From the NCBI RefSeq assembly GCF_028735875.1, contig NZ_CP117834.1, forward strand, positions 2,964,001 to 3,028,000: a DNA stretch of 64,000 nt, given 5' to 3'. Each line of letters begins with the position of its first letter. Within the stretch, counting starts at the first letter, position 1. The translations under genes were made by a program, and so were the position numbers. This DNA is from Shouchella hunanensis. GTDB lineage: Bacteria; Bacillota; Bacilli; Bacillales; Bacillaceae_D. The notes under the pieces are model-generated. The model saw only the letters and a program-made list of their open reading frames with translations, made no database searches and had not been told where the DNA came from. This document shows, piece by piece, positions 41,450-52,374 of this stretch.

Positions 41450-42922
41450 ATGAGAATTCATATTGTACAAAAAGGGGACACTGTAGGAAAACTGGCCGAT
41501 AAGTATGATTTATCGGTAAAGCAAATTAAACAAGCGAATTCAACGATTACAAATCCAGACGTATTAATGCCAGGAATGAAAGTGAAGATTCCTTCTCCAA
41601 CAGTTGCTGTTCGAAAAGAAACATCTGTGAAAGAACCGAAAAAACCGCTACTAAATAAAAGTGAAAAACTTGAGCCATTAAAAAAACCAACTACAAATGC
41701 GACCGAATTAGACTCTATAAGTGCGTTGAAAACATTAGCCCAACCACCAAAACAGAGTGTTTCACAGGCGCCTGAACCGAAGCCTTTGCCGCCAAAGCCA
41801 GCGTGTTCATCATGTGGGACGTATCCAAAGTCACCAACATATGCCGCTAATCAGCAAGTGAGCGTAAGTAATCAGTCAACGATCCCGCAAGCGATGAATG
41901 AAAATCATCCTATGCACGAAATGGCTGGAAATCAACAGTCATTAATGAATCAATGGTCAACAACAAACGAATCTTCATCTGTTGAACCAATGATGAATAC
42001 GACTAACGGAAACCACCACGCTCCTATGCAACAAGGAATGGGAGGAAACCACAACGCTTCTATGCAACAAGGAATGGGAGGAAACCACCACGCTCCTATG
42101 CAACAAGGAATGAGTGGAAACCACCACGCTCCTATGCAACAAGGAATGGGAGGAAACCACCACGCCCCTATGCAACAAGGGATGAGTGGAAATCACCACG
42201 CCCCTATGCAACAAGGAATGAGTGGAAACCACCACGCTCCTATGCAACAAGGAATGGGAGGAAACCACAACGCCCCTATGCAACAAGGGATGAGTGGAAA
42301 TCACCACGCTCCTATGCAACAAGGAATGAGTGGAAACCACCACGCCCCTATGCAACAAGGAATGGGAGGAAACCACCACGCCCCTATGCAACAAGGAATG
42401 GGAGGAAACCACCACGCCCCTATGCAACAAGGAATGGGAGGAAACCACCACGCCCCTATGCAACAAGGAATGGGAGGAAACCACCACGCCCCTATGCAGC
42501 AAGGAATGAGTGGAAACCACAACGCTCCTATGCAACAAGGAATGGGAGGAAACCACCACGCTCCTATGCAACAAGGAATGGGAGGAAACCACAACGCCCC
42601 TATGCAACAAGGGATGAGTGGAAATCACCACGCCCCTATGCAACAAGGGGTGAATGATCAACACCATCATCCTACGTTTGTAAAAAAAGATGGACAGTGG
42701 AACACATCTAATCAAAGTTGGTTCTATCCACAAATGGATTCATACGCTCCACCAGTAGAGCAATACGGTCAAGTACAAAATGAGTATGGATATAGAGGGG
42801 CACCTGCTCATAATCAAGCGCCACAATGGGAGACAATGAATGCAATGCAATCATCATATGCTCCTTATGAACCGAAAGAACAAGTGAATAATTATGATGA
42901 AAGAGATACTCAAGAAGATTAA
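41450..42922 (+). CDS. safA: Spore coat assembly protein SafA with 18 tandem repeats
   Basis: Protein of 490 residues with an N-terminal LysM domain (MRIHIVQKGDTVGKLADKYD onward to about residue 47) that binds cortex peptidoglycan, a Pro/Lys-rich linker, and 18 tandem copies of a 12-residue unit GGNHHAPMQQGM (first residue G or S). SafA organises inner spore-coat assembly and in B. subtilis lies between nadA and coxA, as here. ATG 41450 has AGGGGGG upstream. A weak sigma-E-like promoter (CATATT, 15 bp, CATTATGG at 41371-41399) may drive it. The B. subtilis protein is shorter and lacks this repeat. Confidence 0.88.
   Translation: MRIHIVQKGDTVGKLADKYDLSVKQIKQANSTITNPDVLMPGMKVKIPSPTVAVRKETSVKEPKKPLLNKSEKLEPLKKPTTNATELDSISALKTLAQPPKQSVSQAPEPKPLPPKPACSSCGTYPKSPTYAANQQVSVSNQSTIPQAMNENHPMHEMAGNQQSLMNQWSTTNESSSVEPMMNTTNGNHHAPMQQGMGGNHNASMQQGMGGNHHAPMQQGMSGNHHAPMQQGMGGNHHAPMQQGMSGNHHAPMQQGMSGNHHAPMQQGMGGNHNAPMQQGMSGNHHAPMQQGMSGNHHAPMQQGMGGNHHAPMQQGMGGNHHAPMQQGMGGNHHAPMQQGMGGNHHAPMQQGMSGNHNAPMQQGMGGNHHAPMQQGMGGNHNAPMQQGMSGNHHAPMQQGVNDQHHHPTFVKKDGQWNTSNQSWFYPQMDSYAPPVEQYGQVQNEYGYRGAPAHNQAPQWETMNAMQSSYAPYEPKEQVNNYDERDTQED
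42005..42652 (+). repeat. 36-bp coding minisatellite, 18 copies, in safA
   Basis: Eighteen head-to-tail 36-bp units encode [G/S]GNH[H/N]APMQQGM. Units differ by few synonymous or single-residue changes (GGA/AGT first codon, CAC/AAC, GCT/GCC), indicating recent unequal exchange or slippage. Copy number probably varies between strains. Confidence 0.95.
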
Positions 42923-42994
42923 TTAAAACCCAACAACTAACAGATTAAAATTCCTCTTTTGGTGGACAATATCACTGAAAGGGGGATTTCAAAT

Positions 42995-43762
42995 ATGAAA
43001 AAAACAATAGCTTCTTTTCTATGTGCGGCAGTTATTACGACTGGTCTTACAGCTTGTAATGGTGGAAATCAAACGCAAGGGAATATGTATCGTGGTAGTG
43101 AAGCACAAATGGGGTATGATAACGGTGGATACGACTATAATGCGAATTATCCGTATTATGGAAACGGTGTCGGTGGGAAAGAGTATTATCAAAACAATCG
43201 TTTCTCACAAAAGAATGACCGTTTAAATAACCCAAAAGCCTACTATAACCAAAATCGTAAAATGGCTCATGGACGAGGAATAACTGGTAATGATCGACCT
43301 GGTATGGTTGATGAAAATGGTGTACTAAATCGCAAACATGACACGATGAGCGGTAGAGGCATGCAGTTTAAACGTTCGTCTATGCACAAAAAGACAACTG
43401 AAGCACACTATCATAAAGATTATGATGGAAAGCATATTAGCAGTTTAACAACTGAACTGAAAAAGATGGATGGCGTTCAAGATCCGCGTGTAATGGTCCA
43501 TGGTGATGAAGTTGTTGTTGGTTATAAAACCAACGGCAAACAACATAACCTAGATCGTGATATGCATAAACACGTTCAACGTATTATGGGAGAAGACAAG
43601 CATGTAACCGTCACTACTGATAGGGATGCTTACACTTCTATGAGTAAAATGGATGACCGTTTACGAACAGGCGCTGCTTTTAAAGAAGTAGAAAATACGT
43701 TTCAAGACATGATGAAAGACTTAGGCCGTGCAGCAAAGAGACCGTTTGAAAAAAGTCGTTAA
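42995..43762 (+). CDS. coxA: Spore cortex lipoprotein CoxA (YhcN/YlaJ family)
   Basis: Lipoprotein of 255 residues. A signal peptide ends in the lipobox LTAC (Cys21), followed by a low-complexity Gly/Tyr/Asn region and a C-terminal YhcN/YlaJ domain (HISSLTTELKKMDGVQDPRV; MVHGDEVVVGYKT; RIMGEDKHVTVTTDRDAY). This family holds spore membrane and cortex proteins, and coxA follows safA in B. subtilis. ATG 42995 follows AAAGGGGG; the longer frame lacks a site. Ends in a long palindromic terminator. Confidence 0.9.
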   Translation: MKKTIASFLCAAVITTGLTACNGGNQTQGNMYRGSEAQMGYDNGGYDYNANYPYYGNGVGGKEYYQNNRFSQKNDRLNNPKAYYNQNRKMAHGRGITGNDRPGMVDENGVLNRKHDTMSGRGMQFKRSSMHKKTTEAHYHKDYDGKHISSLTTELKKMDGVQDPRVMVHGDEVVVGYKTNGKQHNLDRDMHKHVQRIMGEDKHVTVTTDRDAYTSMSKMDDRLRTGAAFKEVENTFQDMMKDLGRAAKRPFEKSR

Positions 43763-43790
43763 AAAAAGAAGGCATATGCCTTCTTTTTTT
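43761..43790. terminator. Palindromic bidirectional terminator between coxA and the CuA gene
   Basis: A 30-bp perfect palindrome of seven As, GAAGGCATATGCCTTC and seven Ts. It ends the convergent coxA and the CuA-protein gene and overlaps both stop codons. Confidence 0.9.
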
Positions 43791-44160
43791 ATGTGACAAC
43801 CAGTGTTGCAGTCATATCTGCATGACCGCTCCCGCAAGGAATTGAACAAATAATGTCATACTCTCCAGGCGCTAAAGTAGCAATAGTAGAACCTTGCTTG
43901 TTAAGCACTACATCTTCGCCGCCATTCGCTTCTCGAATAATAATTCCATGGTTGCCACTTTCATTAATAAGTTCAATTGTTGTTTCGCCGGATGGGACAA
44001 CATACTCTTCTTCGTCAAAATGCCAGTTAAGCGCTTTAATGGTTACGGTTTCATCCGTTTCCACGTTTTCATTCTGCGCATCATTTGCCTCATTGCCGCC
44101 ACATGCTGCTAACAGCACAACAAAGATGAAACCTAGTACGTGTGAGACGATTTTTTTCAT
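43789..44160 (-). CDS. Stand-alone CuA/cupredoxin lipoprotein (CoxB-like domain)
   Basis: Lipoprotein of 123 residues: signal peptide with lipobox LAAC (Cys20), acidic linker, then a cupredoxin domain. The C-terminal CSIPCGSGHADM reproduces the CuA ligand pattern Cx3Cx3Hx2M of cytochrome oxidase subunit II, and GNHG upstream supplies the other histidine. Subunit II membrane hairpins are absent, so it is a separate copper protein anchored outside the membrane, perhaps for copper delivery to oxidase or as an electron carrier. AAAGGAGTG precedes the ATG. It interrupts the coxA-bofC order seen in B. subtilis. Confidence 0.88.
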   Translation of the reverse strand: MKKIVSHVLGFIFVVLLAACGGNEANDAQNENVETDETVTIKALNWHFDEEEYVVPSGETTIELINESGNHGIIIREANGGEDVVLNKQGSTIATLAPGEYDIICSIPCGSGHADMTATLVVT

Positions 44161-44311
44161 GAGATCACTCCTTTTTTCTACACTCTATTATGGCATGGTT
44201 TTCTTTTTACTAAAGGCGAAGATATGAAAATCCTGTGTCTTTTTAAGGAATAGAAGGAAGTGAAAATGGTAAGAATGGGTAGCATCTGCACATAGAAGGA
44301 GCGTATAACGT

Positions 44312-44845
44312 ATGTACAAAAAAATCATCCATAAACACTGGATACCCTTCGTACTTGGGGCGTTTTCTGTTATTCTTTTTTATAGTACATTGATTATTTG
44401 GAATGAGAATGAACCAACAGAAATAAGCCGTCCTGATGCAGTGAGCGAACAGGCTGACAATGAAGTGGAGCTCTTGTTTGAAACCGTTTTTGCCGATGGC
44501 ATTAGTCAAGAAGAAACGAGGAAAGAAGCAATTTATTCTTTACAAGATTTCTGGTATGAATACAGTAATTGGCAAGTGGTGGATCAGAAAAAAGGGTTTG
44601 TTCATTTTAAGCAGGAACTGCTTGATCTATCACCTGAGGTCAAGCAAAATGGCTATTTAGGCTTGTCCGATGATAACCGTTTAATTTTATACACGGGTCA
44701 ACCTGAAGCGAAGAAAATTATTCAAACCTATGACCAGCTGGAGCGGTACCCATTAACTCCTTCAGTTCAGCTTGCCCTTGCTGAAGGGATGAAAGTATCC
44801 ACTGTTGCCGAATTAGTTGCGATTGTTGGCCAGGGCGCTCAATAA
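44312..44845 (+). CDS. bofC: Bypass-of-forespore protein BofC
   Basis: Protein of 177 residues that in B. subtilis restrains SpoIVB, the protease that triggers sigma-K activation, in the forespore. A single N-terminal membrane/signal segment (about residues 12-31) is followed by the export domain with ISQEETRKEAIYSLQDFWYE and QKKGFVHFKQELLDLSPEVK. AAGGAG lies upstream of the ATG. It precedes ruvA as in B. subtilis. Confidence 0.9.
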   Translation: MYKKIIHKHWIPFVLGAFSVILFYSTLIIWNENEPTEISRPDAVSEQADNEVELLFETVFADGISQEETRKEAIYSLQDFWYEYSNWQVVDQKKGFVHFKQELLDLSPEVKQNGYLGLSDDNRLILYTGQPEAKKIIQTYDQLERYPLTPSVQLALAEGMKVSTVAELVAIVGQGAQ

Positions 44846-44876
44846 AACGAGCTAGGGTACGATCTTTTTTTTCATG

Positions 44877-44908
44877 AAAAGCTTGTCGAAGAACCGATAA
44901 GCTTTTTT
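44877..44908 (+). terminator. Terminator of bofC
   Basis: AAAAGCTTGTCG (44877-44888) and CGATAAGCTTTT (44895-44906) form a 12-bp stem with one G-U pair, followed by Ts. Confidence 0.8.
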
Positions 44909-45010
44909 GAGCTGTTCTGACATTCGTTTTACCCACTATTATGGCTTAAAAAGAAGCGGAGAGTGTGCTACTATAGAAATAAATGTTCGGTTTTTTTTGG
45001 AGGAGAATAC

Positions 45011-45616
45011 ATGATTGACTTTATAAAAGGTGTATTAGTGGAGGTTGAACCCTCGCATCTTGTGATTGAAACAACAAATGGTATTGGCTATCAAATTATT
45101 TGTGCTAATCCATATAGATTCACTGGGCAAAAAAATCAGACGATAACGGTAGTGACTCATCACTATGTGCGAGAAGATTTTCAGCGCTTATATGGATTTA
45201 AACATAAGCAGGAACGTAGCTTATTTGAAAAATTATTGAGTGTATCAGGAATAGGACCAAAAGGTGCTTTAGCGGTTTTAGCAGCTGGTCAAACAGATCA
45301 AATCGTGGAAGCGATTGAGCGGGAGGATGAAGCGCTGCTAACGAGATTCCCAGGAATCGGAAAGAAAACAGCTAGGCAAATCATTTTAGATTTAAAGGGA
45401 AAACTAGAAGATTTTACAACCGCATCATTGTTACAAGAGGCACCTTTAGCTACTTCTAACCAAGAAAACGATCAGCTAGCTGACGCACTTGAAGCGTTGA
45501 AAGCACTAGGATATGTTGATCGAGAGCTAAATAAAGTGAAGAAAAAGCTAATTGGGGAAGATCTTGAAACCGACGAGTACATCAAGCGTGCATTAGCACT
45601 TATGCTTCGTACATAG
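45011..45616 (+). CDS. ruvA: Holliday junction helicase subunit RuvA
   Basis: Protein of 201 residues that binds Holliday junctions as a tetramer and loads RuvB. N-terminal OB fold (MIDFIKGVLVEVEPSHLVIE), two helix-hairpin-helix motifs (VSGIGPKGALAVLAAG and FPGIGKKTARQIILDLKGK), and a C-terminal helical domain contacting RuvB. ATG 45011 follows GGAGGAG; the longer frame has no site. ruvB begins 16 nt after its stop. Confidence 0.97.
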   Translation: MIDFIKGVLVEVEPSHLVIETTNGIGYQIICANPYRFTGQKNQTITVVTHHYVREDFQRLYGFKHKQERSLFEKLLSVSGIGPKGALAVLAAGQTDQIVEAIEREDEALLTRFPGIGKKTARQIILDLKGKLEDFTTASLLQEAPLATSNQENDQLADALEALKALGYVDRELNKVKKKLIGEDLETDEYIKRALALMLRT

Positions 45617-45632
45617 AAGGGGGTAAACAGGC

Positions 45633-46637
45633 ATGGATGAGCGAGTCGTTTCGGCTGAATCAACAGTAACTGAAGAAATTACGGAACAACAGCTTCGCCC
45701 GGCTTTGCTAAAGGAGTACATCGGTCAAGACGAAGTAAAAGACAATTTATCCATTTTTATGAAAGCAGCGAAGCTAAGACAAGAAGCATTGGATCATGTA
45801 CTTTTATATGGGCCTCCAGGTCTCGGAAAAACGACCCTTGCTGCCATTATTGCTCATGAAATGGGTGGTCAAATTAAAACAACAGCAGGTCCCGCCATTG
45901 AGCGTGCAGGTGATTTAGCCGCTATCCTCACATCTCTTGAGCCTGGGGATGTCTTATTTATTGATGAGATTCATCGTTTAAACCGTGTGATAGAAGAAAT
46001 CCTATATCCAGCAATGGAAGACTTTTGCATTGATATTGTCATTGGAAAAGGACCAACAGCTAGATCTGTCCGTCTTGATTTACCCCCCTTTACGTTAGTA
46101 GGTGCGACAACGAAGGCGGGAATGATTTCAGCACCGTTGCGAGATCGTTTCGGAGTATTGGCGAGACTTGATTATTACAAACCGGATGATTTAGCGAAGA
46201 TTATTCATCGCTCTGCTTATGTGTTTGACGTTGAGTTAACAAAGGAGGCAGAGGTTGAAATTGCAAGAAGGTCAAGAGGGACACCGCGAATTGCTAATCG
46301 ATTATTAAAGCGTGTCAGAGATTTTGCTCAGGTCGATGGACATGATCGAATTTCTTTAGACATGGCAAAACACGCCCTTGAACGCCTTCAAGTTGATCCA
46401 TTAGGACTTGATCATATAGATGAAAAACTAATAAAAGGCATTATCCATCGTTTTAATGGTGGACCAGTTGGAATTGAAACCATTGCGGCTTCAATTGGCG
46501 AGGAGGCCGATACGATCGAAGAAGTGTATGAACCCTATCTTCTTCAAATAGGATTTATTCAACGTACGCCTCGTGGTCGAGTGGCAACCCCAAGTAGTTA
46601 TACTCATTTCGAGTTGGAGTATCGTAAAGATGGGTAG
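45633..46637 (+). CDS. ruvB: Holliday junction helicase ATPase RuvB
   Basis: AAA+ motor of 334 residues that drives branch migration with RuvA. Walker [11 protein letters not shown], Walker [12 protein letters not shown], sensor segment [20 protein letters not shown] with the arginine finger, and the C-terminal winged helix ending in [13 protein letters not shown] are all present. AAGGGGG lies before the ATG. The DUF2905 gene overlaps its end by 8 nt. Confidence 0.97.
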   Translation: MDERVVSAESTVTEEITEQQLRPALLKEYIGQDEVKDNLSIFMKAAKLRQEALDHVLLYGPPGLGKTTLAAIIAHEMGGQIKTTAGPAIERAGDLAAILTSLEPGDVLFIDEIHRLNRVIEEILYPAMEDFCIDIVIGKGPTARSVRLDLPPFTLVGATTKAGMISAPLRDRFGVLARLDYYKPDDLAKIIHRSAYVFDVELTKEAEVEIARRSRGTPRIANRLLKRVRDFAQVDGHDRISLDMAKHALERLQVDPLGLDHIDEKLIKGIIHRFNGGPVGIETIAASIGEEADTIEEVYEPYLLQIGFIQRTPRGRVATPSSYTHFELEYRKDG

Positions 46638-46833
46638 AACACTTATGATTGTTGGCGCCATTATACTGGCAATTGGACTCATTTGGGAATTGGCAGGTCG
46701 ATTTATCCCGCTAGGCAAATTACCAGGGGACTTCCTTTTTAAAAGCGGAAATACAACGATTTACTTCCCAATTGTTACGTGTATTATTATTAGCGTAGTA
46801 CTCTCGCTTATACTATCTTTCATCAGGAGATGA
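46630..46833 (+). CDS. DUF2905 small membrane protein
   Basis: Protein of 67 residues with two hydrophobic segments flanking [20 protein letters not shown], the hallmark of DUF2905. Function unknown. Its ATG lies inside the end of ruvB (ATGGGTAG), so it is translated by coupling. In Bacillaceae this gene commonly follows ruvB. No terminator is obvious before queA. Confidence 0.88.
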   Translation: MGRTLMIVGAIILAIGLIWELAGRFIPLGKLPGDFLFKSGNTTIYFPIVTCIIISVVLSLILSFIRR

Positions 46834-46909
46834 CAGGCTTGCGGTTTTGCGCATTCAACGGTATGCTAGTAGGAGTTTTGACTAGAGAATAAGTAAAAAG
46901 GTGATTGGC

Positions 46910-49110
<2,201 letters not shown>

Positions 49111-49149
49111 ACGGTATCACTCTTTAGTCAAGGAAGGAGGAGTTTTTCA

Positions 49150-49425
49150 ATGAATGAGGGCGCTAGTTTATTACTGACGATGCTACCGTTTATCGGAATT
49201 ATCGTTTTGTTTTACTTCTTGTTAATTCGTCCACAGCAAAAGCAGCAAAAGAAAGTTCGTGAAATGCATGCAGCTTTACAGCGTGGAGATAAAATCATCA
49301 CAATTGGTGGTTTACATGGGGTAATTGACTCAATTGACGAAACGGTTGTTGTTCTTTTAGTCAATGACAATCGTAAGTTAACGTATGATCGTTCAGCGAT
49401 CCGTGAAGTCGTACAATCCGACTAA
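49150..49425 (+). CDS. yajC: Preprotein translocase accessory protein YajC
   Basis: Single-pass membrane protein of 91 residues (YrbF in B. subtilis), part of the SecDF-YajC complex. One membrane segment (about residues 9-27, FIGIIVLFYFLLIRPQQKQQ) and the QRGDKIITIGGLHGVIDSID domain are typical. AAGGAGG precedes the ATG. It follows tgt by 39 nt as in B. subtilis. Confidence 0.95.
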   Translation: MNEGASLLLTMLPFIGIIVLFYFLLIRPQQKQQKKVREMHAALQRGDKIITIGGLHGVIDSIDETVVVLLVNDNRKLTYDRSAIREVVQSD

Positions 49426-49429
49426 TAAC

Positions 49430-49468
49430 AAAAAGCAAGGTGTAGCGTATCCGCTCACCTTGCTTTTT
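49430..49468. terminator. Bidirectional terminator between yajC and yrzE
   Basis: AAAAAGCAAGGTG (49430-49442) and CACCTTGCTTTTT (49456-49468) form a 13-bp stem, extended inside by AGCG/CGCT. Confidence 0.9.
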
Positions 49469-49845
49469 TACGATTCGTCTGGGGAAAGATTAACGCCAAT
49501 AACGCCCCCTAATGCAGCAATCCCGCAATATGCAGCAAATAAAATCATTTGCTTTACGGTTAGTGCCTCATTGTATCCTAAGTAACTAATAGCGGTAGCT
49601 AGTAAGCAAAAGAATATGGCACATAAACTGCCAGCGAGCCAACCCTTTGTTCTCGCTTTTCCTCCTGAAATAAAGCCACCAACAAATAAAGCGAGAAACG
49701 CAATCGCAATCATAAGCCAACCAACTGATTGTTCGGTTAATGATGTGAGTGATAATAAAGTTGCAATAATGGCTGCCGAAACGATTGCAATGCCAAGGGC
49801 AAAGCTTAGTCCGATAAAGATAGCCGGAAAAAATCGATGAACCAT
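49468..49845 (-). CDS. yrzE: YrzE-like membrane protein (TIGR04086 family)
   Basis: Four-helix membrane protein of 125 residues of the TIGR04086 type, counterpart of B. subtilis YrzE by position and pattern. GGFISGGKARTKGWLAGSLC in the middle is the conserved segment. Function unknown. CAGGTGA lies before the ATG at 49845. Its stop codon falls within the terminator shared with yajC. Confidence 0.85.
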   Translation of the reverse strand: MVHRFFPAIFIGLSFALGIAIVSAAIIATLLSLTSLTEQSVGWLMIAIAFLALFVGGFISGGKARTKGWLAGSLCAIFFCLLATAISYLGYNEALTVKQMILFAAYCGIAALGGVIGVNLSPDES

Positions 49846-49971
49846 CCTGTCACCTGCTTTCTTATTTTCTTCTCTTCTCTATACATACATATGTATGGAC
49901 AACAAGAACATGCTGTCTAGCATAAAACTTTCTTGAGAGGGCATAGTAGCATCAAGATAGGGGGGATAGGG

Positions 49972-50319
49972 TTGGTTATTCATTTAAGAAGTACGCAAAT
50001 GGCGTTTGTATTAATAAAAGCGATAAGAGATTCTCTCCTATATGGGATGGTCTTAGTAATGAGAGTCATACGAAAGATAGGCAGTAGGCTAAATCGTCAA
50101 GTGCATGGACCAGAGCTGCCTACAGATAATAAAATGAAGGGCCAACGGGCTATTCCGGTAATAGTGGATGGAAAAGTGTATCGAACCGGATTAGCTGAAC
50201 TAGAACGTACTGAATTATGGCTCCGGCAACGTATAAAGGCATTTGGGTTCCATGACATTAAACAAATTTCTTATTGCTCTATTCGAGCAAAAGACCGTTT
50301 TTTTATTGATCCTTATTAA
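49972..50319 (+). CDS. DUF421-like C-terminal domain protein (truncated YrbG-like)
   Basis: Protein of 115 residues. Its second half, RAIPVIVDGKVYRTGLAELE and ELWLRQRIKAFGFHDIKQI to FIDPY, matches the cytoplasmic C-terminal domain of DUF421 (YetF/YrbG) proteins. The three membrane helices that normally precede it are missing; the N-terminus has only one weakly hydrophobic, positively charged stretch. B. subtilis has full-length yrbG in this neighbourhood, so this is probably a shortened remnant or a cytosolic derivative. TTG 49972 follows AGGGGGG at 6 nt. Confidence 0.65.
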   Translation: MVIHLRSTQMAFVLIKAIRDSLLYGMVLVMRVIRKIGSRLNRQVHGPELPTDNKMKGQRAIPVIVDGKVYRTGLAELERTELWLRQRIKAFGFHDIKQISYCSIRAKDRFFIDPY

Positions 50320-50410
50320 AGATTGGGTGAAATACAGTGGTTAAGTGACGATACAGGCGCTTCTTTCCTCACATAGTATAGGTTGTATAACTATGGGAGG
50401 AGGGTTACTG

Positions 50411-50653
50411 TTGAGCGATAACTTTAAAATGTGTCAAGATCATATGGGTAAATGCGTCTATATTACGGAGCGCTGTGGCAAACGCCATTATGGTCGTATT
50501 ACAAAAGTCGATCGTAATAACGTCTATATACAGCCTCTAGGAAACCGAGGGTTTGGTTACGGATATGGCTATGGATGGGGATATGGTATCGGGTATCCAA
50601 TTGCTTTAGGTGCCATTGCTGGAATTGCATTAGCTGGATTGTTTTTCTGGTAA
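50411..50653 (+). CDS. Small protein: Sm-like domain, Gly/Tyr-rich linker, hydrophobic tail (paralogue)
   Basis: Protein of 80 residues related to the one at 12774-13094. Both align over [LM]CQ, V-x-[VI]-[ST], G-x2-[FY] and VDxxNVY[VI]; here KCVYITERCGKRHYGRITKV then DRNNVYIQP. A GYGYGYGWGYGIGYP linker and a hydrophobic tail (IALGAIAGIALAGLFFW) follow. The N-terminal fold resembles Sm-like domains in pattern, which is an inference. Function unknown. TTG 50411 has GGAGGAGGG 6 nt upstream. Three cysteines are present in the domain. Confidence 0.75.
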   Translation: MSDNFKMCQDHMGKCVYITERCGKRHYGRITKVDRNNVYIQPLGNRGFGYGYGYGWGYGIGYPIALGAIAGIALAGLFFW

Positions 50654-50654
50654 G

Positions 50655-50712
50655 AAAAAAAGTGCTAGAGCGAAACTCTCTTTAAGAGAGGGTTCCTCCT
50701 AGCACTTTTTTT
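50655..50712. terminator. Bidirectional terminator between the small gene and spoVB
   Basis: AAAAAAAGTGCTAG (50655-50668) and CTAGCACTTTTTTT (50699-50712) form a 14-bp outer stem around an inner CTCTC/GAGAG hairpin. Confidence 0.88.
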
Positions 50713-50720
50713 ATTGTGCA

Positions 50721-52262
50721 CTATTTTTTCCTTGTAAATAATCGAAGTTCTGTTTTTGTAATGAGCTGAAGACTAAACATACCTAGAAGATAAAAGGTTG
50801 TTGTTAATCCGATGTTGATGATCGTTCGAACAGTATAAGATAACGATAGAAGAAGCGTATCGTTTAGAAGTTTGGCGAGAAGACCGGTCGCGACAATGAG
50901 TAGCGTCAATTTTATAATCGGTACAATGTGGAAGAAGAAACCAGTTGTTTTGGCAATAGAGGCAAAGTGTAACAGTGTCACAAGCACAAAACCAACTACA
51001 ATAGCTAATGCCGCACCCATAATCCCAAAACTTGGGTTAGAGGCAAGTGCAAAAATCGCGCCTGTCTTAATAATCGCGCCGATTAAACTGTTCATCATAG
51101 ACACTTTCGCATAGTTTAGTGCTTGAAGGGCTGCTTGCAAAGGTCCTTGTAAATATAAGAACAACGCAAATGGAGCCATGATTTTCAGAAGACTAGCAGC
51201 TTCTGGGGCATGATACATAATCGTCATTAGCTCACTAGCAAACACATATAAAATAACAACACAAATGCCACCTGACAGTAGACTAATCCGTATAGCTTGC
51301 TCAAGTCGATGATGAACAAGAGTATGCTTTTGCTGAGCCACTGCTTCACTTAAATTCGGAAGTAAAGACACGGACAGCGAGTACGTAATAAAAGTGGGCA
51401 AAGTAAGTAAAGGTACTACATAACCAACAAGTAAACCGTATTGCTGGGTCGCAATAATTGTAGCCGTTCCTGCTAGCGCTAAACTTTGGGCAACAACAAT
51501 TGGTTCAAAAAATAAAGCAGTTGTGCCGATTAAACGACTACCAGTTGTTGGTAGTGCGATTGTAAGTAAATCAGAGAATGTTTTCTTTTCACCTTTCATG
51601 CTGGAAAAGAAATGTTTACGAAATCGAAAAGGTTTTTTAGCTTTAAATAAATAAACCATATACAGTAATGACGCAAGTTCTCCACAAATGGCTGAGAGCA
51701 TCGCTCCAGCGGCTGCATATTCAATACCAAGAGGTAGGAAAGCAAGGCTTAAAACAGCAACTAATGTGATTCGGACAATCTGTTCAATGACTTGCCCGTA
51801 TGCAGTAGGCTTCATATTTTGTAAGCCTTGAAAGTACCCTCTTAGAACGGAAGAGAGGGCAATAATAGGCACAATTGGTATGATTGCATATAGTGGATAA
51901 ATTGCTCGAGTATCCGTTAACAAGGTTGTGGCGATAATGGGAGCGAGTAATAAAAGTGAAATGGTAAAGAAAATGGAAAGCACGCCTGTTATCGCAAGGG
52001 AAACAACGAGTATTTTTTTGATTCGGTACGCTTCGTTTCGTGCTTCAGCCTCTGCAACAAGTTTGGCAATTGCGACAGGCAGTCCCATTTGTGTTAACGT
52101 TAAAAGCAGTAACATCGTTGGGATGGCCATCATATAGAGACCAACACCTTCAGGGCCGAGAATACGAGCCATGACTATTCGATTAATGAATCCAAGTAAT
52201 TTAGTGAAAAAGCCAGCAATAATTAAGATTAAAGTACCTTTAAGAAATGATTGTTTACTCAT
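50721..52262 (-). CDS. spoVB: Lipid II flippase-family protein SpoVB
   Basis: Polytopic membrane protein of 513 residues, about 14 hydrophobic segments, of the MOP/polysaccharide biosynthesis family. FLGFINRIVMARILGPEGVG LYMMA-type opening (given here in part) is typical of SpoVB. It is required for spore cortex synthesis in B. subtilis and is thought to flip peptidoglycan precursors. AAGGCAGG lies before the ATG. Gene order yajC-yrzE-spoVB-comN-sec is as in B. subtilis. Confidence 0.93.
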   Translation of the reverse strand: MSKQSFLKGTLILIIAGFFTKLLGFINRIVMARILGPEGVGLYMMAIPTMLLLLTLTQMGLPVAIAKLVAEAEARNEAYRIKKILVVSLAITGVLSIFFTISLLLLAPIIATTLLTDTRAIYPLYAIIPIVPIIALSSVLRGYFQGLQNMKPTAYGQVIEQIVRITLVAVLSLAFLPLGIEYAAAGAMLSAICGELASLLYMVYLFKAKKPFRFRKHFFSSMKGEKKTFSDLLTIALPTTGSRLIGTTALFFEPIVVAQSLALAGTATIIATQQYGLLVGYVVPLLTLPTFITYSLSVSLLPNLSEAVAQQKHTLVHHRLEQAIRISLLSGGICVVILYVFASELMTIMYHAPEAASLLKIMAPFALFLYLQGPLQAALQALNYAKVSMMNSLIGAIIKTGAIFALASNPSFGIMGAALAIVVGFVLVTLLHFASIAKTTGFFFHIVPIIKLTLLIVATGLLAKLLNDTLLLSLSYTVRTIINIGLTTTFYLLGMFSLQLITKTELRLFTRKK

Positions 52263-52374
52263 TGGAATCCTGCCTTTTCTATACGTCTCCTATTACTATG
52301 CTTATGCAGTGAGGGACAGGACATGACAAGCTTGTAAAACAGATTCTCATATCGTTTAATAGTGATAGCAGGAT

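Noticed and set aside
42005-42652. Regular direct repeats that could suggest a CRISPR array.
   Set aside because: Units are contiguous without unique spacers and are in frame within safA; no cas genes are nearby.
41975-42733. A 252-codon reverse-strand open frame with HSLLHRGVVVS repeats.
   Set aside because: It is the antisense shadow of the safA repeat array; open length arises from the 36-bp periodicity. No ribosome-binding site and safA is firmly identified.
43853-44227. Forward open frame of 124 codons opposite the CuA lipoprotein gene.
   Set aside because: The reverse-strand gene has a signal peptide, lipobox and CuA motif; the forward frame is its shadow.
46901-46909. GTG start for queA.
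   Set aside because: The GTG is part of the AAAAGGTGA ribosome-binding site; TTG 46910 gives the conserved N-terminus.
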